From contig BLSF01000130.1 in NCBI GenBank assembly GCA_012862575.1, positions 1 to 44,877 on the forward strand: a stretch of DNA of 44,877 bases, read 5' to 3'. A program made the position numbers and the translations under genes. Shown here in pieces: positions 9,378-17,596 of the stretch; position 1 is the first letter of the stretch, and each line of letters begins with the position of its first letter. The DNA comes from Parietichytrium sp. I65-24A (taxonomy: Eukaryota; Sar; Bigyra; Thraustochytrida; Thraustochytriidae). The notes below the pieces were generated by a model. The model was not told the DNA's origin. It saw only the letters and a list, made by a program, of their open reading frames with translations, and searched no databases.

Positions 9378-10475
9378 TTAATTCCAGAGGCCCAAGTTCT
9401 TTTCGTATTCAGCGATAAAATGGTCCAGCTGCTCGGTGTGGCCGCCAGTGGCAAGTCCTTTCGGCACATCGGCTGGCCTCACAAGATCGAAGATGAGTAT
9501 TACTCGCTCCTCCTCTGAGGCATTGAACGCTTTGTGAAACTTGCTGTCATCAAACACGAGAAAGTCTCGCGCCTGGTGGAATCGCACGTCCCCTTCAACC
9601 CACATACCGCAACTATTCGGGTACTTTACCGGATCAGGGACCTTCAAAGGCAGATGTACTCGCAAAACGTGATTGGCAAGATCGGCCCAACCTTGGTGCG
9701 AAGACAGACGGGTTTTAGCGCCAAGCCTTGAAAACAGAGCAGTGCGAAGTCCGGGTATTTCCTTCAAAAGCTCCATCGTCTTTGGACAGCCTGCGCAGTT
9801 GTTCTCCACATATTTACTGCGGGAAGGATCCCACGCTGGGAATGTATGCATGAGCGGGATCACTTTCCAATCTCCGTCTTGATCGATTGACTGGTAGAGC
9901 TTAAACTCTGGCCAAGGACACCACCGTCCAGAGGTCAGCTCCTCCATCTCCTTCTTGATAGTGTCGTAGTTATCTAACAGTTTGCTCAGGCCAGGAAAGT
10001 GATCCTGCCAAGCGTAATATCGCGGCGCCACGGGGAGACCGTCAACGCTGAGAGGATAGTGGGACTCGTCCTCGTCGCACACCACTTGAACGCTTGGGCC
10101 AAGACTTCCTTCAGTTCCCCGCCTAACATTGTCTTCGGCGAGAGTCTCGTCCTCTTTTTCGTTTTCTCCGTCGTTCGTGCCGCCGTCTCTTTCACTGACT
10201 TGCTCTACGGGCCGGGGCAATGATTCAGTCTTCTCACTACTTTCCCCTTCGCCAGCTTTCTCTGCGGGCCGAACTTGAGATTCGATCTTCTCCGTGATTT
10301 GCTTATCTTGAGCCTGGCAACACGGGCACAACTCCCCCTCCTCCTGGTCATCTTGACAGTAGTCCTCTTCGTCTTCCTCGTCGTCGACATCGCTGCCATC
10401 GATCCAGTCAAAATCCACTTCCCCGTTCGCATAAATCGGGAATTCGCCCATCATCACCGTCGCCGAGGAAGCCAT
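9378..10475 (-). CDS. Aspartyl/asparaginyl beta-hydroxylase-like protein
   Basis: The 365-residue protein starts MASSATVMMGEF. Its first 140 residues are acidic and low in complexity, with a Cys cluster CPCC at 50-53. The C-terminal half matches the 2-oxoglutarate/Fe(II) domain of aspartyl/asparaginyl beta-hydroxylases, which hydroxylate Asp or Asn side chains. Seen: SHQGW at 259-263, LRVHLPL (His274), WVEGDVRFHQARDFLVFDDS, FHKAF (His314), and RVILIFDLVRP (Arg324). His274 and His314 match the two iron-binding His of the family, and Arg324 matches the 2-oxoglutarate-binding Arg. No membrane anchor is seen, unlike animal AspH, so the enzyme may be cytosolic. The frame is open further upstream, but no good ATG precedes this one. 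The substrate is unknown. Confidence 0.85.
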   Translation of the reverse strand: MASSATVMMGEFPIYANGEVDFDWIDGSDVDDEEDEEDYCQDDQEEGELCPCCQAQDKQITEKIESQVRPAEKAGEGESSEKTESLPRPVEQVSERDGGTNDGENEKEDETLAEDNVRRGTEGSLGPSVQVVCDEDESHYPLSVDGLPVAPRYYAWQDHFPGLSKLLDNYDTIKKEMEELTSGRWCPWPEFKLYQSIDQDGDWKVIPLMHTFPAWDPSRSKYVENNCAGCPKTMELLKEIPGLRTALFSRLGAKTRLSSHQGWADLANHVLRVHLPLKVPDPVKYPNSCGMWVEGDVRFHQARDFLVFDDSKFHKAFNASEEERVILIFDLVRPADVPKGLATGGHTEQLDHFIAEYEKNLGLWN

Positions 10476-11829
10476 TTTTCCAGCTGGTGTGCCTCTCTCC
10501 CACCACACCCACCGCGAGTGTCTCCAAGTCCAAACCTTTCGCTTCCCGCCAGCTGCCAATATTCTACGCCGTTTCTCAGGTATCCTCAACACAGCTCTTC
10601 GCCTCAGGAAAGATTGTGCAAGGCGCAATCTCACCACACACGAAACACGAAACACGTATCAAACAAGAAACAAGAAACAAGAAACACAGCTTCACCGAAA
10701 CGACTTGTTCGAAAGCTGCAGCTTACTGATAGAGCCCACCGCCAATCACCAATCACCAATCACCAATCGCCACTCTCCTGCTCTCCTTCTCTCTTTCTCT
10801 CTTTCTCTCTTGATCTCTTTCTTTCTTTCTTGCTCTCCTGCTGTCTTGCTGTCTTGCTGTGTTGCTGTGTTGCTCTTTTCACGTTGGGTTGCATTTTGCT
10901 CGAGTCTTTCCTCTCTTTTCCTCCTCCTTCTACGATCACAACAGCTGTTCTACTGTTAGGAATAGCGGCGGACTAATAACCCCATCCAAAGCTACGCCGG
11001 CTGGTTAGTAGCTAGCTAGTAGAGAGATTGAGATAGAGATTGAGATAGAGATAGAGCTAAGGCAGGCAGGCAGTTCAATCGCTAAGGTTAAGTGTTCGTA
11101 GAGGCCTCTAGCTAGATTTCGAGAGTAAGTCTTAGATGTACACTGAGAGAGATGAGTTGGATGAGCGACTAAGCTTATTTGTTAGTGAGGAGTTTATCTG
11201 TTCCGGAGGAACACAGGAGCGACATCCTACTGTGAATCTATTGAGGCGTCGCTGGAACGGGAGGAGGGAATCTAGGTCTAATTGCGCGGTTTTTGCGCAG
11301 AGACGTTTGCGCACGAGAGCTCCTATCGCTCAATAGGGAAGTGCTATTGAATAAGCCTGCAAGCGGCAAAGATGTATATGATCGAAAAGAATCGCTCTGA
11401 GGTATCGATTTCCGCACGCAGTGTCCCGTCGCGGTTCGCGCATAGCTGCGCAGCTAGGCGCCGGGCTAGGTAACGGTTAAAACGGACATGAGAGTGCATT
11501 GCACTATTTTGCACTCGTCGCATACAATCAATCACGACTTTGAGCTGGAGGTGTCCTCGATAGTAACGGTGTCCGCGGACACTGGACGCCAAAAGTCGCC
11601 AAAGAATAGACTGCACGCATATGTCCATTTTCCATTTGGAGGCACAAGAAAGAAGAAACAAGAAAGAAGCTCTACTCACAATATATATGTAAAGCGGCTC
11701 TGAGAGCGAGAGCTCAGCGAAACGCGCAAGGAAAACGAGGAAAACGAGTGAAATCAGAGAAACTGATCGGTAGATTTAATAACACGAGGCGCCAAGTCGG
11801 GGACCCTGGGCCTCTTTGCGTCGCCCGCA
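10476..11829. other. Divergent promoter region rich in simple repeats
   Basis: This 1.35-kb stretch separates the hydroxylase-like gene (-) from the IQ-motif gene (+). It contains CCAATCA units (10741-10769), a pyrimidine-rich tract of TTTCTC and TTGCTGTC/TTGCTGTG units (about 10780-10880), and GAGATA units (11021-11056). Stem-forming TAGC runs occur near 11008-11020. I see no gene. Confidence 0.6.
10741..10880. repeat. CCAATCA repeat and pyrimidine tract
   Basis: Four successive CCAATCA-like heptamers are followed by about 100 bp of C/T with periodic units (TCTTTC, then TTGCTGTC and TTGCTGTG). The tract lies about 300-400 bp upstream of the hydroxylase-like start on its promoter side. CCAAT could be bound by NF-Y-like factors, but the repeat nature may simply reflect slippage. 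Confidence 0.8.
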
Positions 11830-13533
11830 ATGGAGCCCGAGACGGAAGGCTGGGGCATATTTGCAAATATTCACTTTGGCGGGCTCTCCACCATCAACCA
11901 GACGTATGTGTCGAGGATTCGAAGCACGCACTCAGATGTCATGACGACAGTGACCACGCTGCCGTCGCAGCTAGAGGACCTGCCGCTGCGAGACAATAAG
12001 AAGGCCAGCAAATTGCACAGGGCTGCCCTTCCGACAAGTTTGTCAATGCCGGCGACCAAGATGAACCGAGAGCTCGCAGTGGAGCGGAAGATTTTCATGG
12101 ATAAACTGCGCCGCGAGCGGATGTATAGGGTGAAAGTCGAGAACGGAGCCGCTGCAATGGTTCAAGCGGTCGTGCGTGGATTTTTATGCCGGCAGAAGAC
12201 TCGCTCAAAGGTAGTTGACGAGTGGGAAAGCGAATTGAAGAACAATAGACGGAAGAACCGAGTGACATCGTATTCAGATAGCAAAGTTGTAAAATATGTG
12301 GCCCAGCTGCAGCGCGCCACAGAGAAGATTATTGGGGACCTCGGGGATGCGGCCCTCTTTTCAAGCAAACGCAAAGACCTGCTCAGTGCTTTGCCTCGAA
12401 GCAAGTTAATCAAGTTAGTCGTTAGAATGCAGTGTGCAATGCGCCAGTATCTCGCGAAAAGGAGGTTCATGGCTGTCTATTATTACCATTGGGACGAAGT
12501 GCGGCGAGACGCTGCAATCAAGATTCAGTCGTATTTTCGCGCGCACAAAGGCCGGAAAAAAATCGCACAAGCTGAACACGATGCGTACCACAAGGCAGCG
12601 ACGGTCATTCAGTCATTCGTCCGGCGGCTCCTAGATTGCCTGTTCGTGCAAGAGGTGCGAAAACATCTCCGTATCGCTGCAAAAGAGGTTGGGGCAGCTA
12701 GCGTTATTCAAAATGCGCTGCGACAGAAAATTGCGCGAAGGCAGTTGCTCGAAGAGAGGATGCAAAAGGCTTCTCTTGTTGTGCAATCCGGCTATCGAGG
12801 CTACCAGGCGCGCGTCTATGTGCAAGAGAAGAAGAAGGAAGAGGTTCAGTCGGCAGTCGCTTTGCAGAGCGCTTTCAGAGGCCACCTCTCACGAAAATCG
12901 TACAATGCTTTGAAAGCTCTGGACAACCAGCATAAGGGCGAAGCTGCAGTTACCATCCAGAAGCTCTTTCGGGCTCGTTCCTGTCGTGTAATAAAGGAAA
13001 AGAAAAAGAAAGACCGAGCTGCCGCGAAAATTCAGAACAAGTATCGGCAGAAGCAGGCAAAAGGAAAGATGCTGGGTCTTCGGCAAAGACAGAAAGAGGA
13101 ATCTGCTGCAATTGTAATTCAGGCGAAACAGCGACAGAAAATTGCAAAGGGGCGCGTAAGAAAGGCTCGTCGGTCCAAGGAGGAAGCGAAGGCAGCAACT
13201 CAAATTCAAAGCCAATCGCGAGCCAGGAAAGCTCGTAAGGTCCGGCGCAACAAGGAGCTTCAGAAAGAAAACTCTGCTGCTACCAAGCTGCAGTCTGTAC
13301 AGAGGCAGCGAGACGCGAAAAAGCGAGTGCACGGGATTCGCCAGGACCGTGCCGCTTCTCGCATTCAAAACAATTTCCGTGGAAGAAATGCTGAGAACAA
13401 AGTCAACGAAATGAGAGTGCGACTACACCAGACACTGATTGAGCAGAATGCGCACGCAGCTGAGGAGTTTTTCTCCACCAAGAAGGTGCGTCGAACTACA
13501 GTGGCCAGCAACACGTCGTCCAATGATAATTAA
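11830..13533 (+). CDS. Protein with about 13 IQ motifs
   Basis: The 567-residue basic protein is built almost wholly of IQ-like calmodulin-binding repeats, each with a core such as AAxxIQxxxRxxxxR. The first lies near 108-124 (VQAVVRGFLCR) and a second near 195-212. A dense array runs from about 227 to 540 (KIQSYFRAHKGRKK, VIQNALRQKIARR, LQSAFRGHLSRK, KIQNKYRQKQAKGK and others). Repeats 9 to 13 are more basic and lose hydrophobic positions. No motor, ASPM CH, TPR or GAP domain is visible, so it is not a myosin or IQGAP. Proteins of this design in flagellates are often axonemal or centrosomal, but that is inference. It starts at an ATG with no earlier in-frame one and has a single exon. Confidence 0.85.
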   Translation: MEPETEGWGIFANIHFGGLSTINQTYVSRIRSTHSDVMTTVTTLPSQLEDLPLRDNKKASKLHRAALPTSLSMPATKMNRELAVERKIFMDKLRRERMYRVKVENGAAAMVQAVVRGFLCRQKTRSKVVDEWESELKNNRRKNRVTSYSDSKVVKYVAQLQRATEKIIGDLGDAALFSSKRKDLLSALPRSKLIKLVVRMQCAMRQYLAKRRFMAVYYYHWDEVRRDAAIKIQSYFRAHKGRKKIAQAEHDAYHKAATVIQSFVRRLLDCLFVQEVRKHLRIAAKEVGAASVIQNALRQKIARRQLLEERMQKASLVVQSGYRGYQARVYVQEKKKEEVQSAVALQSAFRGHLSRKSYNALKALDNQHKGEAAVTIQKLFRARSCRVIKEKKKKDRAAAKIQNKYRQKQAKGKMLGLRQRQKEESAAIVIQAKQRQKIAKGRVRKARRSKEEAKAATQIQSQSRARKARKVRRNKELQKENSAATKLQSVQRQRDAKKRVHGIRQDRAASRIQNNFRGRNAENKVNEMRVRLHQTLIEQNAHAAEEFFSTKKVRRTTVASNTSSNDN

Positions 13534-14135
13534 AGCTAATCTGAACAAAAAAGCAAAGTCAGCCGAACTGCTTAATCATACCTGTCTTTGCGCACCTCCC
13601 ATTTCCTAGCTTACCGCTCAGCACCGAGCGAGCAATTTTGAAACCATAAGAATTTCGGCATCTTGTCTCAAAAGATCTCGCACGTCTCGAGAGCTGAATC
13701 GTGTACTTGTCTCATGATATCTCGTCAGAATCCCGAACTGCTACACTATCACCGAGCCTCTGAGAAACGAGAAAACTTGAACTCAAAAGCCTTCAAACCA
13801 TTTCAAACCTTCATCAGCGGACAACGAGCTGGTCGTTGTTCTCTTTCGGTCACTTTCAGTCAGGGTTGCATCCCCCAGTCTTAACGCCGCCGCAATACAC
13901 CTCCTCGTAGCTCGCACCTACCCACCTGCACCCAAACAAAGCACACTAAATTTTCTAAGTTTATCCATCACACCACTCTATCTATCTACCTCCCCGGCTA
14001 GAGCCGGTAACCCAATCACCCAATCACCCAATCCTTCCTTCTCCCGCCGAGGACCCTTTGCGTCCTTGCGCAACTCGCAGCTATCCAGATCACCAGCTGC
14101 GGTGTTTCTGGTGTTTCCTTCAAGAAGCAAGTCGC
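13534..14135. other. Spacer upstream of the RGG/CxxC gene
   Basis: This 600-bp stretch is AT-rich at its start, with pyrimidine-rich CTATCTAC and AATCACCC repeats around 13975-14035. It carries the promoter and 5' leader of the following gene. No gene is seen. Confidence 0.5.
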
Positions 14136-15356
14136 ATGTCGGACGCTCCGCCTCACGCGTGGCGCGGGCGCGGGGGCCCGAATCTTCACGCGGGACACCG
14201 GGGGTCCTCGCGGGGACGCTTTAACTGGCCGAAAGGACCCGGCGCGGACACCTCCGCGTCAGCATCAGCATCAGCATCAGCAGCTGCATCCTCGACGTCT
14301 GCGCCCCGGACCCCAGCAGCAGGAGCAGCGGCGACACGCGGGAATGGGTTCCCACGCGCGAGAGGAAGGGGCTTTGCGAGAGGCAGAGGAAGGGGCTTTG
14401 CGCGAGGAGGTTTTCACTCGCAATCGCATGCTCATCCGCACCCGCAGCACGCGCCGCAGCAGCAGCAACAACAACAACAACATCATCATCATCATCAGGT
14501 ACAGGGACAGGCACAGGTGCAACACGTCGTCGCGGAAGCAGTGGAGGGATTCGAGAGCAGCTTGTGGGCGAGGCTCTCTGACGGACTGAAGCTTGAGATT
14601 ATGCAGCATTTGTTCGGAATTGGGGAGCTGGAGGCAGCTAGGGCGCGGCAGCTGGAGGCTTGCGGGCTTGCGCCTGTATCCGGGGCTGAGAATAAAGGGA
14701 ATAAAGATGATGGGCATGGTGCGGAGTTCAGATGCTTCAAGTGCGGGACAGTGGACCAGGAAGGATTCGATTGCGCGCACTCGAAATGTGAGAGGTTTGT
14801 ATGCAGGAACTGTGCGTCAGCACTGCCGATGAAACAGAAGGATGGAAAGCGATCCAAGCTTGATAAAGACATTGACGAAATCTCCATACCCGAGGAATCG
14901 GGCGATATGATCTTGTGTTCTAGGTACGTTTTGTGTCTTTCGTGAGAGGACCACGTTGGCGGCCATCCCTCATTTCTCTCGCTTCATATTATTTATACTA
15001 AACGCCAAGATTGTCTGCGCAGATGTAAGCCTCAGGTTGCTTATTGCCGTCGATGCCAAGGCCTAAGGGAAGTCAGAGATTTGGTGCACTGCTTCTACTG
15101 CAAAAGGAAAATATGTAAAAGCTGTGAAAACGTGGTGCTAGGCAAGAAGGGATCCAGAATACATTATCACCAGTGCAAGTCTTGTATGAACCACCAACCG
15201 GATTCGTACGATTACTGGGCCAACGGTGAAATGGATTCATTCCAGCCGTGTAAATCAAAGAGCTGCTTTGATGGCGAGAGCTTTGAGCACAGCGAAATGG
15301 ATGAAGACGCACTAGCAGCTTCTCTTGAAGCCTCCCAAAAGCACGCTGGAAAATAA
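14136..15356 (+). CDS. RGG-rich protein with seven CxxC knuckles (2 exons)
   Basis: I join 14136-14923 and 15023-15356 (99-nt intron, GTACGT donor, GCGCAG acceptor, phase 2), giving 373 residues. The N-terminal 90 residues are rich in Arg-Gly-Phe (GRGFARGRGRGFARGG) with an Ala/Ser run. They are followed by Gln8-His5 (about 108-120) and a short helical region (135-175). The C-terminal half has CxxC pairs at 200/203, 223/226, 261/264, 271/274, 286/289, 294/297 and 314/317 plus extra Cys and His, suggesting several zinc sites. It is not a canonical RING, PHD or B-box that I can name. The intron splits the CSRC pair, and reading through it ends the frame after six codons, so splicing is well supported. 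RGG boxes suggest RNA binding (inference). The tail is acidic. Confidence 0.75.
14924..15022 (+). other. Intron of the RGG/CxxC gene
   Basis: The intron has a GTACGT donor and a GCGCAG acceptor and is 99 nt long. It restores one frame across a CxxC pair. Confidence 0.8.
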
Positions 15357-15995
15357 TCCAACATGAAATTCTCGCGGCTGCTCAAGCGCTGGATGCTTTT
15401 GTAGAAGACCCAAGTTGGGAGGATTTCCTGTACCTTGGAGGGGAAACGATCTCTTTAACAACGTCTTTGCATCCTGCGGGGCACAGATTTATATTCCAGA
15501 AGAAGAAAGTGAGAAGGATGATCGATTAAATCTGCCGTGGCCAGTTCATCATGAAATGATTCGTATGTCGTACTTTGCCACAAGACTCTAAAGCTGTGCA
15601 GTAGTACTCTATTAAGAAACGCCTCAAAAGGCGAAGCAAGCTTCGCACACGGAATTCGGTTGACGCCAGAAAGAAGCCCTTCTCCACGCACCTAACACAC
15701 AATATATCCAGTCAAGCGAACATGCTTTGATAATTTTTTAACTAGCAGCTCATGAAGGCACGGCATCGTCATGGAGTATAGTTGTCCTCTCTTTCAATCA
15801 AAACTTCGTTTCCAGCACGAAATTAACAAATCTATAAAAGTGGGGTTCTAGCGTCATGCACGCCAGAATTTGTCGGCTCCTTTATTGAGAACGACGAGAC
15901 ACTCCAACATATTTTGCAACAAGTCAATTTCCAACCATTCAAGGCATGTTGCATCTATCTATAGAGCACAAACAAAGATTCGGAAGCCATGCTCC
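15357..15995. other. Convergent spacer
   Basis: This 640-bp stretch lies between two converging genes. It has no convincing frame and no repeat, and probably consists of the two 3' untranslated regions and a short spacer. Confidence 0.5.
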
Positions 15996-16859
15996 TCAAA
16001 AGTCAAATAGATCCTCATCGTCCTCGGCCTTATCGTCGGCTTCAGTATTTGACCTTTTCGAAGGTGGTTCGTCGTCGTCACTATCCCCATCATTTGCTTC
16101 ATCTGCCTTTCGCTTCTTGGATGAGGTCTGGGCACCGGAGGTTTGATCGTCACCTGCTGCCCCAGTCCCTGCCTCCCCTGATCCATCCTCCTGCTCTGTA
16201 TCTTCTTTGCCAGCTCCCGCAGCCTTTCGCATATGTTTCATTATTGTTTCTAGTTTTGCAAACAAGTGCCCTTTCCGAATGACATCTTCTTGTGGCGCTG
16301 GCGGTTTGTAAGGAAATGGAATATCAATCCCCTGTGAGAAATGCCATCCTGGGGGAGCCGCAGTAGAATAACTCAACCGCCGTGCAAATTCTAGGACCTG
16401 TGTAGCGTCCACCGGCAAGAGCTCGTGCTTGCCCGTAGCACGGCCCAGCAAAGGCTTGGCCTTTTCAAACACAAGCTTTTCAGTGTCGGCCTGTACTTTC
16501 CTGAGCACCTCGGAGAGCGCCAAGATCTCCTCGTCCTTGCCTGCTATTGCCGCTTCCAGCTGCACGAGCGACTTTTGAAACACCTGGTGATCATACAACA
16601 CCTGCGTCGCCGCTCGCAATCTCCCGCTGGCAGCCAGGATCTCCGAAAACGCGGCGTCCACCTCCGACTTGCTCGCAGCGTCTTTCCTGCCGCTACTCGC
16701 GCTCGCTAGGGTCTCCATCAAACCCGCTGCGCGCTCGCGGACTCTCCGCAGCTCCCCGCGAACCAGCGACCGCACAGGGATCCGATCCGCTCGCCCTGCT
16801 CCACCGGCGCCGATGGACGACGCAGCTGCAGCAGCCGCGCCTTGCGCACCTTCCTCCAT
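15996..16859 (-). CDS. MED4: Mediator complex subunit 4
   Basis: The 287-residue nuclear protein is a core subunit of the Mediator middle module, which bridges activators and RNA polymerase II. Seen: a coiled-coil region (about 35-140) with leucine heptads, then the family hallmark of a short helix followed by a Tyr-Ser/Thr-x-x-Ala-Pro-Pro-Gly-Trp motif (here LEFARRLSYSTAAPPGWHF at about 157-175) and PFPYKPPAPQEDVIRKGHLF. The C-terminus is hydrophilic with a nuclear signal (SSKKRKADE), PPSKR and an acidic end. The Ala-rich N-terminus is low in complexity. The length is close to the family norm. It shares a 0.74-kb divergent upstream region with the Ski3 gene. Confidence 0.85.
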   Translation of the reverse strand: MEEGAQGAAAAAASSIGAGGAGRADRIPVRSLVRGELRRVRERAAGLMETLASASSGRKDAASKSEVDAAFSEILAASGRLRAATQVLYDHQVFQKSLVQLEAAIAGKDEEILALSEVLRKVQADTEKLVFEKAKPLLGRATGKHELLPVDATQVLEFARRLSYSTAAPPGWHFSQGIDIPFPYKPPAPQEDVIRKGHLFAKLETIMKHMRKAAGAGKEDTEQEDGSGEAGTGAAGDDQTSGAQTSSKKRKADEANDGDSDDDEPPSKRSNTEADDKAEDDEDLFDF

Positions 16860-17596
16860 GTCGTTCGTCGCTGTGCCGTCGTGTCCAGTCCGAGGCGCAC
16901 AACGCGCAGTTATCTATGCTTGAGATTATAAGAGTCAACCCTCTCGACCACACGCGCTCGCTGGCCTCCTATCTTCTTCGTCACTCACGAATAGTCGGAG
17001 AAATAAAGGCGCCCTCTTCAGCGTCCGTATACTTGGAGCACGAGATCGTTACCTGGGATGACGCTCCGCTGGAGATCTTTTTGCCGCGTTTTAAACCTGC
17101 AGAGCGGGGCACTTTGTCCGATTTGTCCAAGTTGGTATAAGTTGGTCCAATTTGTCCTTTGATTGATAGTGATAGTGCACTCACGCGAGCAGAACCGGGG
17201 AAACCGGGGAAACCCGAGTATTTGATGAGCTGAGAACCGGCAGACTGAGCCTTGGCGGTTTCGCTCGAGGACACTCTTGCTTCTTTCCCCGTGCAGCTTT
17301 CACCACGGGCGTTAGCAGACAGTAGTATTGTACCAGACCGAGTAGAGAAATCGATGAGGCCGTCGATGTCGTCAGCTGTGCTTACTCGCCGACGAGATGA
17401 CGTCAGACCAATGGAAATATTAATGCACCACAGAGATTCCACAGAGTGTCTTACATGTTAATTAATAGTCTCAATCCCGCTGCGGTGGATAGTGTACTCG
17501 AGTACACAGTCAGTACTCGAGGAACGGATTGGGAACGTTCTGGGAACGGTGAGACGTTGCGCTGGAGGGGAGAGGTTCTGGCAGAGTTTGTGCGGG
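16860..17596. promoter_or_regulatory. Divergent promoter region, MED4 / SKI3
   Basis: This 737-bp stretch lies between two start codons on opposite strands. It holds a perfect 16-bp palindrome at 17492-17507 and a second TACTCGAG at 17514-17521, both within 110 nt of the Ski3 start. Frames on both strands overlap each other here, and none looks like a protein. Confidence 0.6.
17492..17507. promoter_or_regulatory. 16-bp palindrome GTGTACTCGAGTACAC
   Basis: This perfect inverted repeat ends 89 nt upstream of the Ski3 ATG. Its core TACTCGAGTA recurs at 1485-1494 in front of the small gene at 1049-1378. A dimeric transcription factor site is the simplest reading (inference). Confidence 0.5.

Noticed and set aside
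16915-17442. Overlapping ORFs on both strands in the MED4/SKI3 spacer
   Set aside because: Both strands are open over the same bases, neither has a domain, and the spacer is needed as a divergent promoter.
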